Positions 1 through 5,952 of a stretch of 6,212 bases of DNA are shown here, piece by piece. Source of the stretch: Desulfuromonadaceae bacterium UBA5613. GTDB lineage: Bacteria; Desulfobacterota; Desulfuromonadia; Desulfuromonadales; UBA2197. The notes below the pieces were generated by a model that did not search any database, was not told where the DNA came from, and saw only the letters and a list, made by a program, of their open reading frames with translations. Each line of letters starts with the position of its first letter. Within the stretch, counting starts at the first letter, position 1. Position numbers and translations under genes: made by a program. The stretch spans positions 1 to 6,212 of the forward strand of contig DIKR01000096.1 in assembly GCA_002424625.1 (NCBI GenBank), given 5' to 3'.

Positions 1-318
1 TCCGGCGGCACTGCTGCCCTGATCTCGGCCTTTCGCCCGACAACGCCGATCATCGCCTTCACCGCTTCGGCCGAAATCCGCCGCCGCCTGTCGCTTTATT
101 GGGGTGTCCATTCTACGGAAGTCGGCATCATGGAGAATACCGATCAGCAGATCTCGGCGGTGGAGAAAAAACTCCTGGCTGTCGGCTTTCGTCATGGCGA
201 TCTGATCGTGGTGACGATGGGGATTCCGATCGAAACCCGCGGATCAACGAATCTGATGAAAGTGCACGAACTCGGCACCCATGATTTCCATGAAGGGTTT
301 GAAGATCCGTTGCATTAA
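1..318 (+). CDS. pyk: Pyruvate kinase, C-terminal fragment (5' end outside window)
   Basis: The reading frame is open from base 1 to a TAA stop and gives the last 105 residues of a protein whose start lies left of the window. The text SGGTAALISAFRPTTPIIAF, followed by RRLSLYWGV, a segment ending KKLLAVGF, and GDLIVVTMGIPIETRGSTNLMKVHEL, is the C-terminal domain of pyruvate kinase. In that family the GxPxxxxGxTNxxxxxxl ending is typical, and the domain carries the allosteric site in enzymes that have one. Pyruvate kinase transfers phosphate from phosphoenolpyruvate to ADP, giving pyruvate and ATP, the last step of glycolysis in the cytoplasm. The catalytic barrel is not visible here, so activity cannot be judged. 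No terminator hairpin follows the stop, so transcription may continue into the selenouridine synthase gene 63 bases downstream. The gene is cut by the window edge; nothing suggests it is broken. Confidence 0.93.
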   Translation, partial: SGGTAALISAFRPTTPIIAFTASAEIRRRLSLYWGVHSTEVGIMENTDQQISAVEKKLLAVGFRHGDLIVVTMGIPIETRGSTNLMKVHELGTHDFHEGFEDPLH

Positions 319-381
319 TACGAACGACGGGATAGATTCAGCACCGCTTCCAGCCATCTCTCCCGAAGGATACCAGCAACA

Positions 382-1470
382 GTGCAAACAGTCATTATCG
401 AACAAGCCCTGGCCCTGCGCGAACGGGGCGCACTCCTCGTCGACGCCCGCTCCCCGGCGGAATATGCCGAGGGGACGATTCCGGGGGCGATCAATATCCC
501 CATCTTTGATGATGCCGAACGCGCCCGGGTCGGAACACTTTACAAAATCGAAGGAAAAAACAAGGCTAAACGTTTGGGGGTCGAGCTGGTAGCGCCGAAG
601 ATCCCGAAGCTGATCGATCAGGTCGAGGCGGCCATGGAGGGCAAGAAGTCACCGGTTCTGGTCTTTTGCTGGCGCGGCGGGATGCGCAGCTTTGCCTTGG
701 GCACCTTCTTCGATCTGGCCGGCATTCCGACCATGCAGATTGCAGGGGGGCACAAAGCTTTTCGCGCTCTGGTGCGCGACTTCTTTACTCAGGGTGAGTG
801 GGGACGTTTACTGGTGTTGCGGGGACTGACCGGCGTTGGCAAGACCCGACTCCTCAAGATCTTGCAGAAAGACGGCTATCCGGTGGTCGATCTCGAAGGA
901 CTCGCCAATCACCGCGGCAGCGCCTTTGGCAATCTCGGTCTCGAGCCGCAACCGTCCCAGATCGCCTTTGAAGCGCTGCTGTGGGATGAAATGCGCCGCA
1001 TTCCGGCCAACGGTTATGCCCTGGCTGAAGGGGAGAGTAAACATATCGGTCGCCTGATTCTCCCTGCCCGCGTCTACGCGGCCCTGCAGGTGGAGACCAG
1101 CCTCTGGATCGAGGCCCCTATCGAAACGCGGGTTCGCATTACCCTTGACGACTACCCGGCTCGCGATGAACTGAAAAAGGATTTTCTCCGCCCCTTGGCG
1201 CTGATCCGCCCCCGCCTCGGTGGCGAGAATCACGACCGCCTCCTCGGCTATCTCGAAGCCGGGAAATGGGAGGATCTGGCGAAAGATTTGATGCTCCTTT
1301 ATTACGACCCCCTGTATCGCCACACCTGCCCCGAGCAGCGCATCACCGTGGCAATTGCCGATACAGACCCTGATCTCACCACTCTGAAAGGAGCGATCGC
1401 GCAGATACTAAAACACCCGCCGGGGGATCCGGCGGGTGCAATAGATCAAAATGTTGTGAAGATCTCTTAG
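382..1470 (+). CDS. mnmH: tRNA 2-selenouridine synthase (rhodanese + P-loop)
   Basis: This 362-residue protein matches the E. coli SelU/YbbB type in length and order of motifs. The N-terminal rhodanese-like domain (about residues 8-135) has VDARSPAEYAEGTIPGAINIP and the active-site segment FCWRGGMRS, with Cys96 at the place of the catalytic Cys97 of the E. coli enzyme. A P-loop follows, GLTGVGKT (148-155), then the family signatures DLEGLANHRGSAFG (170-183), PSQIAFEALL and the later LLYYDPLYR. The family replaces sulfur by selenium in 2-thiouridine at tRNA wobble position 34 (Lys, Glu and Gln tRNAs), using selenophosphate; a geranylated intermediate has been described. The start is GTG, with GAAGGA at 365-370 as a somewhat distant ribosome binding site (11 bases). 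About 18 C-terminal residues after ILK extend past the E. coli-type end and are encoded by the terminator hairpin of the convergent gene. The stop overlaps that gene's stop by four bases. Confidence 0.95.
   Translation: MQTVIIEQALALRERGALLVDARSPAEYAEGTIPGAINIPIFDDAERARVGTLYKIEGKNKAKRLGVELVAPKIPKLIDQVEAAMEGKKSPVLVFCWRGGMRSFALGTFFDLAGIPTMQIAGGHKAFRALVRDFFTQGEWGRLLVLRGLTGVGKTRLLKILQKDGYPVVDLEGLANHRGSAFGNLGLEPQPSQIAFEALLWDEMRRIPANGYALAEGESKHIGRLILPARVYAALQVETSLWIEAPIETRVRITLDDYPARDELKKDFLRPLALIRPRLGGENHDRLLGYLEAGKWEDLAKDLMLLYYDPLYRHTCPEQRITVAIADTDPDLTTLKGAIAQILKHPPGDPAGAIDQNVVKIS
1403..1438 (-). terminator. Rho-independent terminator of the minus-strand yfaZ-like gene, inside mnmH
   Basis: Bases 1414-1423 (CACCCGCCGG) pair perfectly with 1429-1438 (CCGGCGGGTG) around a 5-base loop, a strong 10-bp GC-rich stem. 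Read on the minus strand the stem is followed by TTTTAGTATCT, a usable though interrupted U-tract. It lies 28 bases after the stop of the outer-membrane protein gene. On the plus strand the bases after the stem (CAATAGATC) have no U-tract, so it should act mainly on minus-strand transcripts. The hairpin lies inside the coding region of the selenouridine synthase, codons 345-353. Confidence 0.8.
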
Positions 1471-2045
1471 AATTTTGCTTCAAAACCGATGCGCAGATCG
1501 TCATCGATATCGCCGTCGCCACCGCCATCAAGATCAACATGGATCTTCTGATATTCGACAAAGAGGCGGGCCTTGGGGATAATGGCGTAAGAAAGGCGCA
1601 GACCGCTTTCAAAGACACGCTCGGAATCGCCGCCGGAAAGGATCTTCGGACCGTAAAAGAACTTGCCGTCGATGCCGATCCCCATCAGTTGCGGCGGAGC
1701 AAAGCCAACTTTGGCACCGAGCCCGATTGAAAAGATATCAACATCCCCCCCTCGTCCTGCCTCACCGCCCCAGGCGATCAAGCCGACGCCAGCGGTCAAT
1801 CCGGGAATATCACCGGGCTTGCCGATGAAATCAACTTCACCGGAAACCAGTTTGGTGTTGTGATCATCATTATAAAGGCCACGGATACCGACCTGAGTGG
1901 TGCCATAGGCATCTTGCGTTATTGGAAAAAAAGCCTGGGCCTGAACACTGTCATCGTTAAGGCTGAGATCGAGAGACGCGGCACCAGCGCTGGCGGCGCA
2001 AAGACAAAGCATACCAACAGCGGAAATAATCATTTTAAATTTCAT
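1467..2045 (-). CDS. YfaZ-like outer-membrane beta-barrel protein
   Basis: The 192-residue protein starts with a Sec signal peptide: MKFK, a hydrophobic stretch, then a likely signal peptidase I site at AGA|AS (after residue 22). Two Cys residues in the signal (14 and 16) do not form a lipobox. The mature part begins SLDLSLNDDSVQAQ and has alternating polar and hydrophobic strands with many Gly and aromatic residues. It ends in FEAKF; a terminal Phe is the usual Bam-recognition end of outer-membrane barrels. The overall text resembles the YfaZ family, which has no firmly known function. An Asp/Gly-rich segment, DLDGGGDGDIDDD (171-183), sits between the last two predicted strands. The ribosome binding site CAGGAG (2059-2064) is 13 bases before the ATG, a long spacing. 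The gene lies 68 bases after the PHP phosphatase gene on the same strand and may be co-transcribed with it or have its own weak promoter. Family assignment is from memory, so treat it as probable. Confidence 0.8.
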   Translation of the reverse strand: MKFKMIISAVGMLCLCAASAGAASLDLSLNDDSVQAQAFFPITQDAYGTTQVGIRGLYNDDHNTKLVSGEVDFIGKPGDIPGLTAGVGLIAWGGEAGRGGDVDIFSIGLGAKVGFAPPQLMGIGIDGKFFYGPKILSGGDSERVFESGLRLSYAIIPKARLFVEYQKIHVDLDGGGDGDIDDDLRIGFEAKF

Positions 2046-2073
2046 AATTTTAGCAAAGCTCCTGTTAGAAAAA

Positions 2074-2103
2074 ATTAGTCTGTATCAACGTGAGTGGGGA
2101 CAA
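2074..2103 (-). promoter_or_regulatory. Weak candidate sigma70 promoter for the yfaZ-like gene
   Basis: On the minus strand TTGTCC (2098-2103, 4 of 6 matches to TTGACA) is followed after 18 bases by ACTAAT (2074-2079, 4 of 6 matches to TATAAT). The position, just upstream of the ribosome binding site of the outer-membrane protein gene, is suitable, but the match is poor. Co-transcription from the upstream PHP gene is the alternative; no terminator hairpin is visible between the two. Confidence 0.25.
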
Positions 2104-2113
2104 TATCGCACGT

Positions 2114-2842
2114 TTAACCCCCGGAATCAAGGCCGAGAAAGTCCAAAGTACTCGCCAGCGTCCGGTTGACAATCTGCTCCCAACGCACGCCAGCCTCCTC
2201 AACCGCCTGCAAAGCATCTTCGATGCATCCGACGGTTGCGGCAATGTGGGCATCGCTGTTGATCGCCACCGGCGTACCCAACTGGGCACAAAGTCGCGCC
2301 ATCTGCCGACAGTTTTCGGCACTCCCTTTGCGACTGATAGAAAAAGAGGCATTGTTGATCTCGATGGCGACACCGAGTTCAGCGGCGCGCCGGGCGACAG
2401 CAAGGGCGTCGATGGGGAAGACCGGATTGCCGAGGTGGGTGAGCACATGCACGCGATGTTTCGCCATCAGGTGCAGGAGAGCCTCGGTATTCTCCGCCTG
2501 ATCGTGGCCGCGAAAGCCGCAATCTTCGTGGAACCCGGCCATAACCAAATCGAGGCGGTTGAGGCTGTGCTCCGGGAGATCGAGTTCACCGGGGCCGATA
2601 ATGTTGGCCTCGATGCCGCGCAGGATGCGGACCCCGTGCAGAGTGGGGGGGACAAAACGCAGGGCATGAAAATGATAGGCGTGCGGTCCGCCGGGGAGGG
2701 CCGGGCCGTGGTCGGTCATGCCGACGCCACGTAAACCTTTTGCCGCAGCAGCGGCAACAATCTCTGAAATGGTACTGAATGCATGCCCCGAAGCAATGGT
2801 ATGGGTGTGCAGATCCACCTCGGGAAGGTGCGGATAAGCCAT
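2114..2842 (-). CDS. PHP-domain metal-dependent phosphatase, YcdX-like
   Basis: The 242-residue protein closely follows E. coli YcdX, a trinuclear-zinc phosphatase of the PHP superfamily. The metal ligands of that family are all visible in order: DLHTHT (His12, His14), SGHAFST (His20), TDHGP (His45), RGIEANI (Glu78), AGFHE (His105), LTHLGNP (His136) and NSDAH (Asp197, His199). EINNASF and SRKGSAENCR are also shared with the family. The protein has no signal peptide and is expected in the cytoplasm. The family hydrolyses phosphate esters in vitro; the natural substrate is not established, so no pathway is assigned. The ATG is well supported by AGAGAGGA (2848-2855), 5 bases upstream on the minus strand. 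The length agrees with the family (about 245). The gene is divergent from rplU and upstream of the outer-membrane protein gene on the same strand. Confidence 0.92.
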   Translation of the reverse strand: MAYPHLPEVDLHTHTIASGHAFSTISEIVAAAAAKGLRGVGMTDHGPALPGGPHAYHFHALRFVPPTLHGVRILRGIEANIIGPGELDLPEHSLNRLDLVMAGFHEDCGFRGHDQAENTEALLHLMAKHRVHVLTHLGNPVFPIDALAVARRAAELGVAIEINNASFSISRKGSAENCRQMARLCAQLGTPVAINSDAHIAATVGCIEDALQAVEEAGVRWEQIVNRTLASTLDFLGLDSGG

Positions 2843-2862
2843 ATTTTTCCTCTCTCAAAGCA

Positions 2863-2889
2863 ACATTAAATTAACAATAGCCGAGTCAA
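2863..2889 (-). promoter_or_regulatory. Weak candidate promoter for the PHP phosphatase gene
   Basis: On the minus strand TTGACT (2884-2889, 5 of 6 matches to the -35 consensus) is followed after 15 bases by TAATGT (2863-2868, only 3 of 6 to the -10 consensus). The short spacer and poor -10 make this tentative. It lies in an AT-rich stretch about 20 bases from the start codon, the only place a promoter for this gene would be expected. Nothing else recognisable, such as an operator or riboswitch, was found between 2890 and 2975. Confidence 0.25.
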
Positions 2890-2979
2890 GACCTTAACAT
2901 GTCGGGAGAAAAAAGCCTAGACCGGAGTTTTCAGCTTTCACCTGACAAAACAAAAAGAAACATTGGGATCAGATGACCT

Positions 2980-3028
2980 TATATTTTTCCTTGACAGCAA
3001 AACCCACCTTACCTATAGTAACCCGCTA
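2980..3028 (+). promoter_or_regulatory. Strong sigma70 promoter for rplU-rpmA
   Basis: TTGACA (2991-2996, 6 of 6) and TATAGT (3014-3019, 5 of 6) are separated by an ideal 17 bases. Just upstream lies an AT-rich run (2980-2988) that could serve as an UP element. Transcription should start near 3026-3028, leaving a leader of about 30 bases, too short for a ribosomal-protein leader structure. The bases between the -10 box and the predicted start (AACCCG) are GC-rich, a discriminator type linked in other bacteria to growth-rate and ppGpp control of translation genes; that link is inference here. Confidence 0.88.
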
Positions 3029-3056
3029 CAAAAAAGCGAGAGCGAGGTGAAGAGTT

Positions 3057-3365
3057 ATGTACGCGGTAATTAAGACCGGAGGCAAACAGTACAAAGTTTC
3101 CGAAGGCGATCTGTTAAAGATCGAGAAGATCGAAGGCATGGTAGGTGATACTATCGAGCTGGGTGAGGTCCTCATGGTCGGTGGAGCGGAGGTTAAAATC
3201 GGAACACCTTTACTCACCGGGGCGAAAGTCACGGCACGCATCGTCGAACAGGACAAGGACAAAAAAGTCCTCGTTTTCCATTCGAAGCGGCGCAAGGGCA
3301 CTCGCAAACTGTACGGACACCGTCAGCCGATCACTCGCCTGAAAATTACAGGCATTGAGGCGTAA
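3057..3365 (+). CDS. rplU: 50S ribosomal protein L21
   Basis: The 102-residue protein begins MYAVIKTGGKQYKVSEGD and contains the L21 C-terminal signature KRRKGTRKLYGHRQPITRLKI, both diagnostic of bacterial L21. Its length is the standard one. L21 binds 23S rRNA in the large subunit and supports assembly. The start is fixed by GAGGTGA (3044-3050), 6 bases before the ATG, in the short leader of the strong promoter. It is the first gene of the block; its TAA stop lies inside the Shine-Dalgarno sequence of rpmA, so the two are almost certainly translated from one transcript. Confidence 0.98.
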   Translation: MYAVIKTGGKQYKVSEGDLLKIEKIEGMVGDTIELGEVLMVGGAEVKIGTPLLTGAKVTARIVEQDKDKKVLVFHSKRRKGTRKLYGHRQPITRLKITGIEA

Positions 3366-3377
3366 GGAGAATTTCTC

Positions 3378-3632
3378 ATGGCACACAAAAAAGGGGTTGG
3401 CAGCTCCCGCAACGGTCGCGACAGCGGTGGTAAACGCCTCGGCGTCAAACGCTTTGGTGGCGAAGCCGTAACCGCCGGCTCAATTCTGGTCCGCCAGCGC
3501 GGTACCACCTTCCATCCCGGCAACAACGTCGGCTGCGGCAAGGATTATACCTTGTTTGCGCTGATCGAAGGGGTTGTGAAGTTCGAGCGCAAAGACAAGA
3601 CCCGCCAGAAGATCAGCGTCTATCCGGCCTGA
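3378..3632 (+). CDS. rpmA: 50S ribosomal protein L27
   Basis: The 84-residue protein begins [16 protein letters not shown] and continues with [38 protein letters not shown] and a basic C-terminal end, all typical of L27. The flexible basic N-terminus reaches the peptidyl transferase centre in known ribosomes. There is no N-terminal extension of the kind that is cleaved in Firmicutes. AAGGAGA (3364-3370) lies 7 bases before the ATG and overlaps the rplU stop. A terminator hairpin follows 28 bases after the stop, so rplU and rpmA form the main transcription unit from the promoter upstream. Confidence 0.98.
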   Translation: MAHKKGVGSSRNGRDSGGKRLGVKRFGGEAVTAGSILVRQRGTTFHPGNNVGCGKDYTLFALIEGVVKFERKDKTRQKISVYPA

Positions 3633-3660
3633 TCGTTCCGGCACCATGCACACAGAAGAG

Positions 3661-3694
3661 GCCTGGAGTCCCTGCGACTCCGGGCTTTTCTATT
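3661..3694 (+). terminator. Rho-independent terminator between rpmA and obg
   Basis: GCCTGGAGTC (3661-3670) pairs with GACTCCGGGC (3676-3685) around the loop CCTGC, giving a 10-bp stem with a single G-U pair, followed by TTTTCTATT (3686-3694). A-rich bases before the stem can extend the pairing into the U-tract. The U-tract runs directly into the obg Shine-Dalgarno sequence AGGA (3695-3698), so there is no room for a promoter between terminator and gene. It may be a partial terminator that sets the ratio of ribosomal protein to downstream expression. Confidence 0.88.
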
Positions 3695-3705
3695 AGGAAA
3701 GCCCC

Positions 3706-4752
3706 ATGCAATTTGTTGATGAAGTCAAAATCTACGCCAAAGCCGGCGATGGCGGCCGCGGCTGCCTCTCTTTCCGCCGCGAGAAATTTATCCCCCGCGG
3801 CGGCCCTGACGGCGGCGACGGCGGCAATGGCGGCGATGTCTGGGTTGTTGTCGACCCCGGCCTCGGCACCCTCCTTGACTTCCGCTATAAAGTCCACCAC
3901 AAAGCCAAAAACGGCTTACCGGGGATGGGCAAGGATATGCACGGCAAATCCGGGGATGACCTGGAGATCGTCGTCCCCCTCGGCACCCTGATCTATGACG
4001 TCGAAACCGATGAACTCCTCGCCGACATGGTCTCGGCCGATCAGCGGGTTCTATTGCTGCACGGCGGCATGGGCGGGCGGGGAAATGCGCGCTTTCTGAC
4101 CAGCACCAACCGGGCACCACGCCATACCCAGCCCGGCATCCCCGGCGAAGAGCGCACCCTGCGCCTGTCGTTGAAACTTTTGGCGGATGTCGGCCTGGTC
4201 GGCATGCCCAACGCCGGCAAATCGACTTTGATTGCGACGGTCTCAGCCGCCAAGCCGAAAATTGCCGACTACCCCTTCACTACCCTCGTCCCCAACCTCG
4301 GCGTGGTCAGTTACGGCGGTGGGTATAACAGCTTTGTCATGGCCGACATTCCCGGTTTGATCGAAGGTGCGAGTATCGGCCAGGGCCTTGGCACCCGCTT
4401 CCTCAAACATGTAGAGCGGACCGATCTCTTTTTGCACCTTGTCGACCTCTCCGATCTGCAACCGGGCGATCCTTTGGAAAATTTCGACATGATCAATCGC
4501 GAACTCGCCAGCCACAGCCTTGAACTGGCCGCGAAGACACAACTTGTCGTTCTGACCAAACTCGACCTACCGGACGTTCGGGAGCGACTCCCCGCTGCCC
4601 TCGCCTTCTTTGCCGAGCGCGGCCACCGGGTCTTCCCGATCTCGGCGGCGACCGGTGAAGGCGTGCAGGATCTGATCAATGCGGTTGCGGTTGAGATCGA
4701 AGCCCGCCGCGCGGAACGAAACGCTCCGGCAGTCACCGATTCCAACGCTTAG
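3706..4752 (+). CDS. obgE: Obg-family GTPase (50S assembly)
   Basis: The 348-residue protein has the glycine-rich Obg fold at residues 1-158 ([26 protein letters not shown], then [14 protein letters not shown] and [11 protein letters not shown]) and a G domain after it. G1 is GMPNAGKS (166-173), switch I includes [12 protein letters not shown]3 is [10 protein letters not shown] (214-223), G4 reads TKLD (284-287) and G5 SAATGEG (313-319). The family is a cytoplasmic GTPase that binds the large ribosomal subunit late in its assembly and is linked to ppGpp signalling and growth control. The large C-terminal OCT domain of some Firmicutes is absent; the tail after the G domain is short. The start follows AGGA (3695-3698) by 7 bases. 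The first G4 residue is Thr where most Obg proteins have Asn; TKxD still works in Rac-type GTPases. Expression probably depends on read-through of the terminator just before it, or on a promoter inside rpmA that I cannot see. Confidence 0.97.
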   Translation: MQFVDEVKIYAKAGDGGRGCLSFRREKFIPRGGPDGGDGGNGGDVWVVVDPGLGTLLDFRYKVHHKAKNGLPGMGKDMHGKSGDDLEIVVPLGTLIYDVETDELLADMVSADQRVLLLHGGMGGRGNARFLTSTNRAPRHTQPGIPGEERTLRLSLKLLADVGLVGMPNAGKSTLIATVSAAKPKIADYPFTTLVPNLGVVSYGGGYNSFVMADIPGLIEGASIGQGLGTRFLKHVERTDLFLHLVDLSDLQPGDPLENFDMINRELASHSLELAAKTQLVVLTKLDLPDVRERLPAALAFFAERGHRVFPISAATGEGVQDLINAVAVEIEARRAERNAPAVTDSNA

Positions 4753-4789
4753 GGATAGACCCTTTATCTCCGATTTTCGCCACGAATTT

Positions 4790-4794
4790 GGGAG
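4790..4794 (+). promoter_or_regulatory. Ribosome binding site that decides the proB start
   Basis: GGGAG lies 8 bases before the ATG at 4803. An in-frame TTG at 4788 would make a protein five residues longer, but it overlaps this ribosome binding site and has no good site of its own. The ATG start also gives the N-terminus (MRSNLLAHVRRVVIKIGSG) expected for the family. Confidence 0.8.
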
Positions 4795-4802
4795 TTTCAT
4801 CC

Positions 4803-5927
4803 ATGCGCTCCAACCTACTTGCCCATGTGCGCCGGGTCGTCATCAAGATCGGCAGCGGCGTCCTTTCCGATCCGCAGGGGATTGAACCGGCCCAGATTGC
4901 CGTGATTGCCGACCAGGTCGCGCAGTTGCGACAAAAAGGCTACGAGGTTATCATTGTCTCTTCCGGCGCTGTCTCTGCCGGCAAGGGCTCCCTCGGCATC
5001 GCCGGCCGCCCTGCGACCATCCCCCTCAAACAGGCCGCGGCCGCCATCGGCCAGACCTTGTTGATGCGGACCTGGGGAGAGGCCTTTCACCAGCACGGCC
5101 TGACAGTAGCGCAGGTTCTCCTCACCCGCGACGACCTTGCCAACCGGCGCCGCTATCTCAACTCCCGTAACACCCTGATGACCCTCCTCGACCATCGCAT
5201 TATCCCGATCATTAACGAGAATGACACCGTCGTTATTGATGAAATCCGCTTCGGTGACAATGACAACCTCTCGGCCCTGGTCTCCTCCCTCGTCGAAGCA
5301 AATCTCCTCGTTATCCTTTCCGACGTCTCCGGCCTTTACGACCGCGACCCACGCACGGATGCCGCCGCCCAACTCATCCCCTGCGTCGAGCGGATCAATG
5401 ACGAGATTATCGCCATGGCCGGCAGTTCCGGGACCGACCTCGGCACCGGCGGCATGGCGACCAAAATCAAGGCCGCCAAACGTGCCAGCCTCTCCGGCAT
5501 CGGCACGGCGATTATCAATGGTCGTGTCAAGGACTCCCTCCACTCCTTCTTTGCCGGCGAAGAGATCGGTACCCTTTTCCTGCCCGCTCGCGACCGCCTG
5601 ACGGCCAAAAAGCACTGGATCGCTTTTTCCAAGAAGACGCGAGGAAAGCTGATCGTTGATGAAGGGGCGCGCTGTGCCATGGTCGAACGAGGCAAGAGCC
5701 TCCTCCCTTCCGGGATCATCGGCGTCGAAGGCGGTTTTGATCGCGGTGACGCCGTCCGTCTTTGCAGTGGCGATGGCAGCGAAATCGCCACCGGTGTTAT
5801 CAACTATTCCCTGACCGAGCTGTTGCGGATCATGGGGCACAAATCGAGCGATATCGAAACGATCCTCGGCTACAAATATGCCGATGAAGTCGTACATCGC
5901 GACAATCTGGTCCTCAAGACCCCCTGA
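4803..5927 (+). CDS. proB: Glutamate 5-kinase (AAK kinase + PUA domain)
   Basis: From the ATG at 4803 the protein is 374 residues, the usual length of the two-domain form. The amino-acid kinase domain (about 1-260) shows VVIKIGSGVL with Lys15, IVSSGAVSAG (51-60), LLTRDDLANRRRYLN (106-120), PIINENDTV (135-143), FGDNDNLSA (150-158), LLVILSDVSGLYDRDP (168-183) and GTGGMATKIKAA (214-225). A PUA domain follows at about 280-370, with KLIVDEGAR, LLPSGIIGVEGGFDRGDAV and GVINYS. The enzyme phosphorylates glutamate to glutamyl 5-phosphate, the first step of proline synthesis, in the cytoplasm; in the family it is usually feedback-inhibited by proline. The gap to obg is 50 bases and holds no terminator that I can see. 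proA follows after 25 bases, so ProB and ProA, which handle an unstable intermediate, are made together. Confidence 0.97.
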   Translation: MRSNLLAHVRRVVIKIGSGVLSDPQGIEPAQIAVIADQVAQLRQKGYEVIIVSSGAVSAGKGSLGIAGRPATIPLKQAAAAIGQTLLMRTWGEAFHQHGLTVAQVLLTRDDLANRRRYLNSRNTLMTLLDHRIIPIINENDTVVIDEIRFGDNDNLSALVSSLVEANLLVILSDVSGLYDRDPRTDAAAQLIPCVERINDEIIAMAGSSGTDLGTGGMATKIKAAKRASLSGIGTAIINGRVKDSLHSFFAGEEIGTLFLPARDRLTAKKHWIAFSKKTRGKLIVDEGARCAMVERGKSLLPSGIIGVEGGFDRGDAVRLCSGDGSEIATGVINYSLTELLRIMGHKSSDIETILGYKYADEVVHRDNLVLKTP

Positions 5928-5952
5928 TTGCCCCGTGCACAAGGAGAAATTC

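Noticed and set aside
808..1323. A 171-codon minus-strand frame opposite the selenouridine synthase gene
   Set aside because: It is a shadow of a strongly recognised gene and has no signal of its own.
2088..2113. Possible hairpin ACGTG...CACGT between the PHP and yfaZ-like genes
   Set aside because: It has only five base pairs, a 16-base loop and no following U-tract, too weak for a terminator.
2090..2734. A 214-codon plus-strand frame opposite the PHP phosphatase gene
   Set aside because: The minus-strand protein has all the metal ligands of its family; this frame has no recognisable protein text and no good ribosome binding site.
2841..2990. The 10-base word ATATTTTTCC occurs twice in the divergent intergenic region (2841-2850 and 2981-2990)
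   Set aside because: One copy covers the PHP ribosome binding site on the minus strand and the other is the AT-rich run before the rplU promoter. At this length and composition, chance is sufficient.
3020..3056. A structured ribosomal-protein leader before rplU
   Set aside because: The predicted leader is only about 30 bases and shows no stem, so autogenous control by a leader structure is not supported.
3367..3377. Palindrome GAGAATTTCTC just before rpmA
   Set aside because: The arms are separated by one base, so no hairpin can form, and most of it is explained by the Shine-Dalgarno sequence. There is no evidence for an operator.
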